The notes under the pieces were generated by a model. That model was not told the origin of the DNA. It searched no databases and saw nothing but the letters and a program-made list of their open reading frames with translations. Of a DNA stretch of 64,000 nt, positions 24,164 through 33,128 are shown piece after piece. Both the position numbers and the translations under genes were made by a program. How positions within the stretch are numbered: the stretch's first letter is position 1; each line of letters starts with the position of its first letter. Source of the DNA: Thermocaproicibacter melissae (lineage in GTDB: Bacteria; Bacillota; Clostridia; Oscillospirales; Acutalibacteraceae); assembly GCF_024498295.1 (NCBI RefSeq), contig NZ_CP101827.1, positions 1,058,001-1,122,000 of the forward strand, given 5' to 3'.

Positions 24164-26095
24164 TTACAGATTAACCGGAACTTTCTCGGAGTCTTCGCTG
24201 CCGACCACCGCAGGCTGCTTTGCCTTGCCGGAAGAGAAGAAATCCGGCATATCGCCTTCTTCGTGAGAAGCCCCGTTGAAGTAAACATCATACCAGACGA
24301 GGAAGGCAAAGATTGTCCAAATCTTACGGCTGTTGTCGTATTTGCCGCTGCGGTGAGCATCGAGCAAATCGACCAAGAAATCCGTGTTAAAGAACTGTTC
24401 CGCTGTTTCTGAAGTAAAGGCAGATTTGACAATGCTATAGTATTTATCTTCCCGCAGCCATACGCGAATCGGCACCGGGAACCCAAGTTTTTTGCGCTGT
24501 GCCGTTTCTTCCGGCAGGTGACGCATTGCCGCTTCACGCAGCGCGTACTTGGTATTTTTTGCGTTTACCTTGAGACGGCGCGGCAGGCGCGACGCCACTT
24601 CAAAGACGCGGCGGTCAAGGAACGGGACACGAACCTCCACGGAGTTTGCCATGCTCATACGGTCTGCCTTCAGAAGGATATCGCCCGGCAGCCAGACATT
24701 GATATCGAGGTACTGCATCTTCGTTACGTCGTCAAGGCCCTGTGCACGTTCATACACCGGCTTTGTTACAAGCTGAGGTGCCGTAACCGGGATATTCTCT
24801 TTCAGCAGGCGTTTCTTTTCCGCCATAGAGAACATGCTACAGTTACCGATAAAGCGCTCTTCCAGCGTTTTTGAACCGCGAATTAAGAAACTTCTGCCCT
24901 TGACGGCGGGCATCTTTTCCGCAACTGCTCCCAGAGCACGGCGCAGTCCGCGAGGAAGGCGCTGGTAAGAAGCAAGGTCGTCCGGCTCATGATAGATGTT
25001 ATAGCCGCCGAACAATTCGTCGGAACCTTCTCCGGAAAGCACGACTTTTACATATTGGCGTGCCATCTTCATCACGAAATAAAGCGCTACGCAGGACGCG
25101 TCAGCAAGGGGCTGGTCCATAAAATACTGTATCTTGCGGAAATTGCCCCAATACTCTTCCGGAGTAATGACATGGTAGTGATGCTCTGTTCCAATTTTTT
25201 CGGAAAGCTCCTGAGCATAACCGATTTCGCTGTATTTTGCACCGCCTTCAAAACCCACAGTAAATGTTTTTTGACCGGAAAAATAGCTTGCAACATAGCT
25301 GGAGTCCACTCCACCCGAGAGGAGGCACCCTACCTCAACGTCACTGATGCGATGTGCCGCAACGGAATCTTCAAACACAGCTTCAATTTGAGAAACTGCC
25401 TCTTCTTCCGTCATGGTTTCATCCGGCTCGAACTTCGGTTCCCAGTAACGGTGCAGCTCCACTTTGCCGTTGCGGTACCAGAGGCAATGGGAAGGCGGGA
25501 GGCAGGAAACACCTTCAAAGAAGGTCTCGGTTATTGCCGGATATTCAAAGGAAATGTAATGGTTGAGAGCATTCTTATTCAGCTTTTTCTCAAAGCCGGG
25601 GAAATCAAGGATACTTTTAATTTCAGAGGCATAAATGAAGTGGCCGTTGACCGTTGTGTAATGCAGCGGTTTGATGCCAAAATAGTCGCGCGCCAAAAAC
25701 AGGGTTCCGTCCTTCTTATTCCAAATGGCAAATGCGAACATTCCGCGCAGCTTGCAGAGAAGGTCTTCGCCCCACTCTTCAAAGCCGTGCACGAGCACTT
25801 CGGTGTCCGTTTTTGTATAAAATTGATGGCCTTTTTCCACCAATATTTTCCGAAGCTCACGGTAGTTATAAATCTCACCGTTGAAGGTCACAACTAGTGA
25901 TTTATCTTCATTGTAAATCGGCTGATCGCCGGTGTTCAGGTCAATGATGCTCAAACGGCGAAAGCCCATGGCAATGCCGTCATCGGTGTAAATTCCGCTC
26001 GAATCCGGCCCGCGGTGCGTGATTCGGTCGGTCATCGTTTTAATTACCGCGTCACGGTCAATTACTTCACCTGTAAATCCTACAATTCCACACAT
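24164..26095 (-). CDS. asnB: Asparagine synthase (glutamine-hydrolysing)
   Basis: Converts aspartate, glutamine and ATP to asparagine. 643 residues. The N-terminal Ntn glutaminase domain begins with Cys2 as nucleophile (MCGIVGFTG, Cys kept after Met removal), with RGPDSSG and FNGEIYNYREL. The synthetase domain has the ATP pyrophosphatase loop SGGVDSS (260-266) and GEGSDELFGGYN. ATG follows ATAGGAGCATTTCT. It is a single gene, convergent with pyk. Some close family members amidate cell-wall peptides instead; the length and motifs here favour asparagine synthesis. Confidence 0.93.
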   Translation of the reverse strand: MCGIVGFTGEVIDRDAVIKTMTDRITHRGPDSSGIYTDDGIAMGFRRLSIIDLNTGDQPIYNEDKSLVVTFNGEIYNYRELRKILVEKGHQFYTKTDTEVLVHGFEEWGEDLLCKLRGMFAFAIWNKKDGTLFLARDYFGIKPLHYTTVNGHFIYASEIKSILDFPGFEKKLNKNALNHYISFEYPAITETFFEGVSCLPPSHCLWYRNGKVELHRYWEPKFEPDETMTEEEAVSQIEAVFEDSVAAHRISDVEVGCLLSGGVDSSYVASYFSGQKTFTVGFEGGAKYSEIGYAQELSEKIGTEHHYHVITPEEYWGNFRKIQYFMDQPLADASCVALYFVMKMARQYVKVVLSGEGSDELFGGYNIYHEPDDLASYQRLPRGLRRALGAVAEKMPAVKGRSFLIRGSKTLEERFIGNCSMFSMAEKKRLLKENIPVTAPQLVTKPVYERAQGLDDVTKMQYLDINVWLPGDILLKADRMSMANSVEVRVPFLDRRVFEVASRLPRRLKVNAKNTKYALREAAMRHLPEETAQRKKLGFPVPIRVWLREDKYYSIVKSAFTSETAEQFFNTDFLVDLLDAHRSGKYDNSRKIWTIFAFLVWYDVYFNGASHEEGDMPDFFSSGKAKQPAVVGSEDSEKVPVNL

Positions 26096-26315
26096 AGAAA
26101 TGCTCCTATCAGCAATTTTGTTTCTTCCGCTTCTGTGTTCATTCTAGATAAGTATGAGATTTGGTTTGTTAAAATATTACAGCATCCTCAGTGAACTTAA
26201 AATCTATTCCATATTTCAGCACATGATTAGCGCTGAAAACATACCGAGAATCTGTTAGATGATACCATAAATATTCCGAAAAGGCAAGCGCACGAATTTG
26301 TGTGTTGCGACGATT

Positions 26316-26354
26316 AGAAAAAGGAGCCTCTTGCTTTCCGGCAAAAGGCTCCTT
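26316..26354 (-). terminator. Terminator of the GH8 sugar-transport operon
   Basis: 14-bp stem (26321-26334 and 26341-26354), one G-U pair in the minus-strand RNA, six-base loop and a TTTTTC tail. The rest of 26096-26315 is AT-rich spacer upstream of asnB with no gene. Confidence 0.8.
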
Positions 26355-26384
26355 GATTTGTAATTTACGATAAATTCACTGGAA

Positions 26385-27530
26385 TCAACGAATCCGATAC
26401 TCACCGCTAAGTGCAAGGAACGCAAAGAAATAGAGACAATTATCATAATAGCGGCGGGCGCCAGTGCGCAAAGGAGTATTCCAGAAACGCCTGACACATT
26501 CTTCGGCATAAGGGCCGTTTGCAGCGAGGCTTGCTTCCGCATTCACAGCGCATATTGCAACCGGATGCAGCGCCTCGCCATCCAAAATCGTTCCGTCTAC
26601 CGCATAGATTCCCGTGGGATGGTCTTTCACGGTTTCACAGAAGAACTTCTGCACGCGGTTTGCCTCTTCAACAGCCCAGTCATCTCTTGCAAACCAGCTG
26701 TAATCCAACGCAATGTTCGCGACCGTCCGGTAGGCATCGCTGTAATACCAATCGTGGCGTCCCCATATCTTGGCATCTTTTGTATAAGGTGTGCCGTCAA
26801 ATTCGGAATATTCCGGGCTGAGACCGGTAACGGGGTGACATGCTTTTTTCAGGTAAGCACGACTCGCCGCAGCCGCCTGTTTCCAAAACGGACGGTCCTC
26901 TTCATTTGCCCACTTAGCGAACAGCTCATAGAAATGAGGCAAATGATAGGATGGATCGGTGAAATCTGCTTCTGCAATAAACCGAATCAGCTTATTGTTC
27001 GGATCCCACATAGCGCGACCGGTTTCTCCGGGCTTTTCGCCCTTATGTACGCAGATATGAAGAAGTTCTCTTGCGCATGCACTGTAATTATAGATTCCTT
27101 CGCCGTCTCCCCATCTATGAGAGGCAAACAGTAGTGCCATTGCAAAGTACTCTTCCCCGTCCGGCGCAGCACCGTAGGCATTTTTCGAGCCATCCGGTGC
27201 GCAGGACCACGCAAAGTAACCGGCATTTGGCCCTTTTGACAGGCGCATGTAGGTTACCGCCCATTTCCAGAGCCTGTCGAACTCCTCTTTACGGTCCATC
27301 TGAACGCACATCATCATGCCGTATGACATGCCTTCCGTGCGGACGTCAAGGTTTCCGGTATCTTCGATATATCCCATATCGTCGCCTACCGGGTGATAGA
27401 TTCTTTCATCCTCCGAACCGTAAAAAAGAGTTTGAAAAATTTCATCTCTGCGTTTTCTGATTTCGCTTTCACTGTAACCGTATTCCGCAAATACGTTGCG
27501 GTAACGGCCTGTTTCATACGCACCTTGCAT
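26385..27530 (-). CDS. GH8 reducing-end xylose-releasing exo-oligoxylanase (Rex-like)
   Basis: 381 residues without a signal peptide, so cytoplasmic. It resembles the Bacillus halodurans Rex enzyme, which removes xylose from the reducing end of xylo-oligosaccharides. Conserved blocks: GDDMGYIEDTGNLDVRTEG with the likely catalytic acid Glu66, GYFAWSC, DPSYHLPHFYELF, the likely base Asp265 in YYSDAYR, and LHPV with His322, the loop residue that gives Rex its exo action. ATG has GAAGGAAATAAAAG upstream. Last gene of the importer operon, which fits intracellular processing of imported oligosaccharides. The link to xylan is strong by similarity, not tested. Confidence 0.85.
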   Translation of the reverse strand: MQGAYETGRYRNVFAEYGYSESEIRKRRDEIFQTLFYGSEDERIYHPVGDDMGYIEDTGNLDVRTEGMSYGMMMCVQMDRKEEFDRLWKWAVTYMRLSKGPNAGYFAWSCAPDGSKNAYGAAPDGEEYFAMALLFASHRWGDGEGIYNYSACARELLHICVHKGEKPGETGRAMWDPNNKLIRFIAEADFTDPSYHLPHFYELFAKWANEEDRPFWKQAAAASRAYLKKACHPVTGLSPEYSEFDGTPYTKDAKIWGRHDWYYSDAYRTVANIALDYSWFARDDWAVEEANRVQKFFCETVKDHPTGIYAVDGTILDGEALHPVAICAVNAEASLAANGPYAEECVRRFWNTPLRTGARRYYDNCLYFFAFLALSGEYRIR

Positions 27531-27571
27531 CTTTTATTTCCTTCGTTTTGTAATATTTTTTGTGATTATCC

Positions 27572-28504
27572 TTATTCTTTCACTGCGCCGAGCGTCATAC
27601 CGGTGATAAAATACCGCTGCAGGAACGGATAGAGACAAACAATCGGGAGCATTGTGAGAATGGAACCGGCTGCACGGATGGATGCCGGTGTAATCATGTT
27701 ACTAGTTTGTTTTTGGCCGTAGCTGCCGCCTGCTGACGCGGTCGTTGCAGCAGAAAGGAGCTTCATCAATTCATACTGAAGTGTCGTGTACTCATCATTC
27801 ATGCGGTTGTACAGCATCGCATCGAACCAGCTGTTCCAATGAGCAACTGCAATGAACAGCGCAACAGTTGCCAGAACAGGCGTACACAGCGGCAGGATAA
27901 TTTTGAAAAAGATCGTCATATATCCTGCACCGTCAAGCTGAGCGGATTCCTCAAGGCTTGCTGGAAGGTTCTCCATGTAGCTCCGAATGACCATCATATT
28001 GAAAGCTCCCGTCAAGCCCGGAACAATATATACCCAAAAGCTGCTTGTCAGGCCAAGATCTCTGTAAAGCAGGAAGACAGGAATCAGTCCGCCGTTGACA
28101 TACATCGTGATGACCCAGAAAAGGTTCATCTGTTTCTTCCAAAGATATTTCGGTCTGCTGCAGATGAAGGCAAGCAGGGCCGTCACAAAAAGGCCCAAGA
28201 CTGTTCCGAGCACAGTACGTTCAACACTAACCCATAAACCGGTCACAAGGTTTTGTTTATTGAGAACAGCCTTATAGTTTGCTGTTGACCACATGCGCGG
28301 CCAGAGATAAATTCCGCCGCGAAGTGCGTCTGCTGCGTTATTAAAAGAAATCGCCAACTGGTTTAAGATAGGATATAACGTGAGAGCGACAACAAGTGTG
28401 AGAAAAATGGTATTGCAAATAACAAAGGCACGGTCTGCCGGTGATTGCTTGATTTTTGATTTACTTCGCGTTTCTGCGGCAGCAGCAAGAGTTTTTTCCG
28501 CCAT
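27572..28504 (-). CDS. Carbohydrate ABC transporter permease (LplC/YtcP type)
   Basis: 310-residue inner-membrane permease with about six helices and the EAA-like loop (ENLPASLEESAQLDGAGYMTIFFKIILPLCTP) that contacts the ATPase. The C-terminal end QRYFITGMTLGAVKE is characteristic of the LplC/YtcP group of CUT1 sugar transporters. TAAGGAGGAATCAAC precedes ATG. It lies 12 bases after the other permease and 41 before the GH8 gene. No ATPase is encoded in the locus, as is usual for this group, which shares an MsmX-like ATPase encoded elsewhere. Confidence 0.92.
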   Translation of the reverse strand: MAEKTLAAAAETRSKSKIKQSPADRAFVICNTIFLTLVVALTLYPILNQLAISFNNAADALRGGIYLWPRMWSTANYKAVLNKQNLVTGLWVSVERTVLGTVLGLFVTALLAFICSRPKYLWKKQMNLFWVITMYVNGGLIPVFLLYRDLGLTSSFWVYIVPGLTGAFNMMVIRSYMENLPASLEESAQLDGAGYMTIFFKIILPLCTPVLATVALFIAVAHWNSWFDAMLYNRMNDEYTTLQYELMKLLSAATTASAGGSYGQKQTSNMITPASIRAAGSILTMLPIVCLYPFLQRYFITGMTLGAVKE

Positions 28505-28516
28505 GTTGATTCCTCC

Positions 28517-29470
28517 TTAGAACAGCCTTGTATCGCTGTAACGCTTTGCAATTGCATTTGTAATCAGGATCAATATAATAGCTACGGCACTTCTGAAAAT
28601 ACCGGCCGCAGTACCGAGGGCGTAGTTACTCTGACTGATACCCCATTTCAAAACGTAGATATCTATTGTTTGGGAGAAATCCCTTATAACGTCATTCCCC
28701 ATGATATATTGAACTTCAAAGCCCGAGTTCAAAACATTGCCGACATTCAGAATCAAGAGAAGGATGATGGTATTTGCTATGCCAGGAAGCGTTATGTAAC
28801 GCATTTTGACCCAGCGTCCGCCGCCGTCAATAGCTGCAGCTTCATAAAGGCATGGGTCAATAGAAGTAATCGAAGCGAGATATATAATTGCATTCCAACC
28901 GGTTTCCTTCCAAACTACCGCAGCGGCAACAAGCCACCAAAATGCCGGTCCGTTTGAGAAGAAGTTAACCGGAGAATTCACTACATGCATTTTCATGAGT
29001 AAGTCGTTAACAATTCCGGTGTCGCTAAGAGTATCAAAAAGAATTCCGCACGCTACTATCCAAGAAAGGAAATGCGGAAGGTAAGATACCGTCTGCACAA
29101 ACTTCTTACCGATAATGTTGCGAACCTCATTCAAGAGAATTGCAAATAAAATGGCAAAAAAGGTGCTGAAAATAAGATTCAGCATGCTCATTGCTATGGT
29201 ATTACGAATTGTCAGCCAAAAATCATGATCTTCAAATAATGTTTGGAATACTTTAAGCCCAACAAATTTCGAGCCAAAGATGCCATCTGCCGGGCGATAA
29301 TCTTCAAAACCCATCAACCAACCGACTAACGGTAAATAGCAAAAGATAAAGCCATAGATAAAATATGGAATTGAAAGAATAAGCAGCGTTTTTTGAGATT
29401 TTGCTTCCTTCCACCACGCCTGCCGTGCCAGCTTTCGCTGTAACTTCTTGTCTGCAGTATTGGCGTTCAT
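28517..29470 (-). CDS. Carbohydrate ABC transporter permease (LplB type)
   Basis: 317-residue permease with about six helices; typical LplB features are PYFIYGFIFCYLPLVGWLMGF near the N-terminus, SYLPHFLSWIV in the middle and the EAAAIDGGGRWVKMRYITLPG coupling loop. The start is ATG at 29468-29470 after AGAGGTGAATTCT; an in-frame extension of 19 codons is not used. It forms the importer channel with the neighbouring permease and the lipoprotein upstream. Confidence 0.92.
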   Translation of the reverse strand: MNANTADKKLQRKLARQAWWKEAKSQKTLLILSIPYFIYGFIFCYLPLVGWLMGFEDYRPADGIFGSKFVGLKVFQTLFEDHDFWLTIRNTIAMSMLNLIFSTFFAILFAILLNEVRNIIGKKFVQTVSYLPHFLSWIVACGILFDTLSDTGIVNDLLMKMHVVNSPVNFFSNGPAFWWLVAAAVVWKETGWNAIIYLASITSIDPCLYEAAAIDGGGRWVKMRYITLPGIANTIILLLILNVGNVLNSGFEVQYIMGNDVIRDFSQTIDIYVLKWGISQSNYALGTAAGIFRSAVAIILILITNAIAKRYSDTRLF

Positions 29471-29536
29471 AGAATTCACCTCTGAGCAATCTTTGAGTAA
29501 TCTTAAGGAATAAATGGGAGAATGCAACTATAAAGA

Positions 29537-29573
29537 AGCAAGCGGCGGGCCAAACCATGCCGCGCCGCTTGCT
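29537..29573 (-). other. Intercistronic hairpin between binding protein and permeases
   Basis: Perfect 11-bp GC-rich arms (29537-29547 and 29563-29573) around a 15-base loop, in the 160-base gap after the binding-protein gene. The exit TCTTTATAG is only weakly T-rich, so it may be a partial terminator or a 3' stabiliser giving more binding protein than permease. Function is inferred. Confidence 0.65.
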
Positions 29574-29630
29574 GCCACTAGTTCGGCGATTTTGACGTTT
29601 TATTGTAGGAACGCCATACTTTACCGCTGA

Positions 29631-31352
29631 TTATTTGTTCTCCTCTGCGAACTTAATACGGTTATCCAGTTCTTTCTGCATAGCATCGAGGAAGTCCTGA
29701 GGTTTGCAGTTGTTATAGTCCTTCATATAATTGTTCCATTCGGTTTCAAAATCTTTAGCCATAACAACTTTCGGCAGATCCTTGTGCTTGATTTCACCCA
29801 TCTTCGTCCACGCAAGGCCTTCTTTTGTCGAAGAGTTCAGCGTGTTGGAATATGTGTACATCGGGTACCAGTCACCCGGCTTGTCGTTGTAGCCGAGCAT
29901 ATCGCAATAGTTCTTCGCACCATAGGCCTTGAAGACTTCCTTAACGTCATCATTCAAAGTCTTTTCAAACAGGGCAGGCTGACGATCCGGAAGAGCAGCA
30001 TTCTTGCCATCCGACAGCATGCCGCCGACGGTCGGGAACCAACTGTACGGGCAGAGGTTTGCGGCTGCATAATCCTGGTTGCTGCAATTTGCGATCTGTT
30101 CATCTGTGCGGTTGAAGAGACCATTTTCATCGACATAATAGTCTTTGTCTTTAATGCCCCAGTTACGGAGAATAATAGCTTCGTCACTGAGAAGGTCATT
30201 TACAAACTGCAGAGCGCCATCAACATCTTTGCAGTCCTTTGTGATGGCAAGACCGCTGGAAACATTCAGAACGCTGCCATCTTTGGTGTGCCACTGGTTC
30301 TTGACACCGTCTCTGATGGTGATCGGAAGAGGAACATAGTCGCAGCCCTCTTCATAGAGTTTCTGAGTTTTGATGGACGCGTTAACGCTACCTGAGAAAT
30401 CCCACCACTGGTCAATCATACCGAGCACACGGCCGGTGGACAGCTTGGAGATGTACTGGTCATACTTCTGAGTAAAGCTCTCCGGGTCGATAATGCCCTT
30501 ATGATACTCTTCGTTCAGTTTCTTGAAGTACAGTTTTGCGGTCGGCGTGGTGTTGTAGTCGATGATCTTCTTTTCTTTCGGATCAACGATAACAGAACCA
30601 TCGTTCGGATAGCCATCGAGGAATTCCGGAGCATTCTCGAGGCAGAAATAACGCCAGTCATCGCAAAGAATGGTGTAGCCGATATTCGGCGTACCGTTCT
30701 TCATCTTCGGGTTAGCCTTCAGATAACGCTCAATCAGATCAAAATACTGATCCATTGTCGTAATCTTCGGGTAATTCGCCCATTTCAGAACGCGGCACTG
30801 AATCCAGAATGCTTCGTCGTTATGTACAGTTTCATTCGGCTTCCCCCTAAAGCTACTGAACTGCGGGATGTAGTAGATGTGGCCATGTACCTGTTTGATC
30901 TGCGCCCACTGCAGTTTTGTAAACTTGTCCTTGATGTTCGGATACTTGTCAATTTTGTCATCCAGTTCAATGAGTGCGCCAGCCTGAATCAGCTGAGAAG
31001 TAGCATCGGAACCCTCAATGAAATCCGGGTAATCGTTGCCGGCAATCAAAGTACCGACAGCTTCTTCTGCTGCCTGACCAGTAAGCCATGTTTCCGTTGA
31101 AGTAGCCCCAGTAAGTTCATTAAGCTTTAGCTTAGCTGCGCTATCCTCTTTCGTTTCTGCACCGGCCAGCGGCTCTGCGAAGAATGCCTTAAACTTCTTC
31201 AGCTCCCCACTCTTCTTGCTAGAAGCAGTAGTGCCCGCGCCGGTGTTGCCGCCAGCAGAAGAGGTAGAGTCTGACTTTTTGCATCCAACGCAAGCACCGG
31301 CCATCAGTGCTGCGCAAAGAGCAATTGCCAAGGCTCTTTTTGCACTTTTCAT
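29631..31352 (-). CDS. Lipoprotein sugar-binding protein of the CUT1 importer
   Basis: 573 residues, the long extracellular solute-binding type (LipO/YtcQ-like) that delivers oligosaccharides to LplBC permeases. A lipoprotein signal runs MKSAKRALAIALCAALMAG with candidate lipidated cysteines Cys21 or Cys24, then a Ser/Gly/Thr-rich linker (about 27-50). CATGGAGGGATAAGTT precedes ATG. The neighbouring cytoplasmic Rex-like GH8 suggests xylo-oligosaccharides as ligand. It is the first gene of the operon and carries the regulated promoter. Confidence 0.92.
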   Translation of the reverse strand: MKSAKRALAIALCAALMAGACVGCKKSDSTSSAGGNTGAGTTASSKKSGELKKFKAFFAEPLAGAETKEDSAAKLKLNELTGATSTETWLTGQAAEEAVGTLIAGNDYPDFIEGSDATSQLIQAGALIELDDKIDKYPNIKDKFTKLQWAQIKQVHGHIYYIPQFSSFRGKPNETVHNDEAFWIQCRVLKWANYPKITTMDQYFDLIERYLKANPKMKNGTPNIGYTILCDDWRYFCLENAPEFLDGYPNDGSVIVDPKEKKIIDYNTTPTAKLYFKKLNEEYHKGIIDPESFTQKYDQYISKLSTGRVLGMIDQWWDFSGSVNASIKTQKLYEEGCDYVPLPITIRDGVKNQWHTKDGSVLNVSSGLAITKDCKDVDGALQFVNDLLSDEAIILRNWGIKDKDYYVDENGLFNRTDEQIANCSNQDYAAANLCPYSWFPTVGGMLSDGKNAALPDRQPALFEKTLNDDVKEVFKAYGAKNYCDMLGYNDKPGDWYPMYTYSNTLNSSTKEGLAWTKMGEIKHKDLPKVVMAKDFETEWNNYMKDYNNCKPQDFLDAMQKELDNRIKFAEENK

Positions 31353-31410
31353 AACTTATCCCTCCATGTTGTTGTGATTTTGCAATCACCTTATTCATGC
31401 TGCTAGGCTA

Positions 31411-31439
31411 ATTATAGACGAATTGCACAAACCCCACAA
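31411..31439 (-). promoter_or_regulatory. Promoter of the sugar-importer operon
   Basis: Minus strand TTGTGG (31434-31439), 17-base spacer, TATAAT (31411-31416). The weak -35 next to repeat sites fits an activator-dependent promoter. Confidence 0.75.
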
Positions 31440-31470
31440 CGGGGGAAAGTTTTGTTCCATTCGGGGGAAA
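31440..31470 (-). promoter_or_regulatory. Direct-repeat operator, likely YesN (AraC-type) site
   Basis: Two identical 9-base repeats, TTTCCCCCG on the minus strand, at 31462-31470 and 31440-31448. They are 22 bases apart, two helical turns, and the second abuts the -35. This is the classic geometry for an AraC-family activator, and the yesMN regulator pair lies just upstream. The link to YesN is inference. Confidence 0.7.
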
Positions 31471-31511
31471 ATATAGAAGTTGTGAAAAGTACTACATTTC
31501 TGTTTTGTGAA

Positions 31512-33125
31512 CTAATCATTTTTGTTTCTTTGCGTAGAGTTTGCCAAGCGGCGGAATTTTGTTGGCGTACAGCCTTTCAATTTCACAAAACGATCAATGA
31601 AGTAGTCGATATCATGATAACCGACTTGTTCGGCAACCTTGTAGACCTTTTCATCGGTGGTGAGAAGCAGCTGGGCCGCTTTTTCCACGCGCAAAGCCGT
31701 TAAGTAGCTTTTAAAACTGACGCCGAACTTTTTCTTGAAAACCTGCCCCAAATAGGCACTGTTCAAGTAGTATTTTTCACTCAAGGTTTTCAGGCTTATG
31801 TCATCGGCATAATGCATCTGGATTTCCTGCTCAATTTGGCCGAGCACGCCACGGACGCTCCTGTTCCGGATGGAAGCCAGATATTCCGAATATTCTGTTA
31901 CAAAATTTAGAAAAATTTTCTCATTGTCATAGGTTCCGTCAGTATTAAAGGCATTTTCGGTTATGTAGTGAAGGATATCTTCCTGATTGATATTGTCATC
32001 CTGCTGAATCGCAAGGTGAATCAGTTGGAAAAGGAAATAATTCATATCAAGTGCAATTAAATCCTCATCAACATTGTTGACGCGGAAACGGGTATAAAGT
32101 TTGGAAACGCACTCCTTAATTGCCTCTTTGTTGTTCGCTGAAACCGCGTCAATCAAGGAATCAATAATTTTCTTGTCCGCGGAAAACGTACCGGAATCCG
32201 ACTTCATCCTGTTCTCCGCCAGATTGGTGTCATGATTAACGGTAAAGGCCCGGCAAGTCTTGGCGATTGTGGCGGTTCGGTAAGATTCCGAAAGTTCCGT
32301 TAATTTCTGAACTTGCGAACCTACATAGTACAAAATGGGATGCCGGACCTCCTGAGAAACAAAGGAGCGGAGCTTTTCCAAAAAATCAGCAGAGGTCATG
32401 CCAAGATGAGAACACAGTTCTCGGCAACAGATGATGCCGACATCGTAACAACCTTTTCGCTGCGAGACCCCAAAGATGCAGTATAGTCCTCCGTCTTTCC
32501 CGATGAAATCAAGGCAGGCGCGGTAGAGATTCCTCTGGATAGTACGTTTTTCTTCGTCGGTCATGGATGCATATTCGCTGTCGTTTTCTGCTTCCATTCC
32601 GACATATTGTAAATCCGTCGCATTGCCCAGCCTCTGCTGAACATTCTCCAAGTCTGAACTGTCATATTTCCCCATCAGAAGCGCGACCATGCTTCTTGCG
32701 TAGAAGGCATTCTCCATGAGGGCACTGGTCTTTTTTTCTTCATGTTCTTTTTCTACACTGCTTGAAACCTCATTCAGGAGCTTTAAAAGATCATTCTTCT
32801 GCACCGGCTTTAGAATATATTCTGTGCAATGAAGCCGGATGGCCTGCTGTGCGATTTCAAAATCCTTGATGCCGCTCAAAAAGACAAAGCGGGCGTCAGA
32901 TATCTTTTCCTTCCGAATCGTTTCAAGCAGTTCTATCCCGTTCATCTGCGGCATGCGGATATCGGCTATAATCAAGTCGACATGGGTATGGCGCAGTATT
33001 TCAATGGCCTGCAATCCGTTTTCTGCCGTGGCTTCAATATGAAAGCCCTGCGCCTTCCAGTCGATTATTTCGCGAAGTCCTTGAAGAATAAAAGGTTCAT
33101 CATCAACAAGAAGGACTTTAAGCAT
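31512..33125 (-). CDS. yesN: YesN-type response regulator with AraC DNA-binding domain
   Basis: 537 residues. The N-terminal receiver has LLVDDEP and the phosphoacceptor Asp55 in IIADIRMP; a middle region of about 300 residues is poorly conserved; the C-terminal double helix-turn-helix (about 437-535) shows LSEKYYLNSAYLGQVFKKKFG and VAEQVGYHDIDYFIDRFVK. It starts three bases after the kinase stop, so the pair is co-expressed. Members of this group activate adjacent carbohydrate uptake operons, and a matching direct repeat lies before the binding-protein gene. Confidence 0.93.
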   Translation of the reverse strand: MLKVLLVDDEPFILQGLREIIDWKAQGFHIEATAENGLQAIEILRHTHVDLIIADIRMPQMNGIELLETIRKEKISDARFVFLSGIKDFEIAQQAIRLHCTEYILKPVQKNDLLKLLNEVSSSVEKEHEEKKTSALMENAFYARSMVALLMGKYDSSDLENVQQRLGNATDLQYVGMEAENDSEYASMTDEEKRTIQRNLYRACLDFIGKDGGLYCIFGVSQRKGCYDVGIICCRELCSHLGMTSADFLEKLRSFVSQEVRHPILYYVGSQVQKLTELSESYRTATIAKTCRAFTVNHDTNLAENRMKSDSGTFSADKKIIDSLIDAVSANNKEAIKECVSKLYTRFRVNNVDEDLIALDMNYFLFQLIHLAIQQDDNINQEDILHYITENAFNTDGTYDNEKIFLNFVTEYSEYLASIRNRSVRGVLGQIEQEIQMHYADDISLKTLSEKYYLNSAYLGQVFKKKFGVSFKSYLTALRVEKAAQLLLTTDEKVYKVAEQVGYHDIDYFIDRFVKLKGCTPTKFRRLANSTQRNKND

Positions 33126-33128
33126 CGA

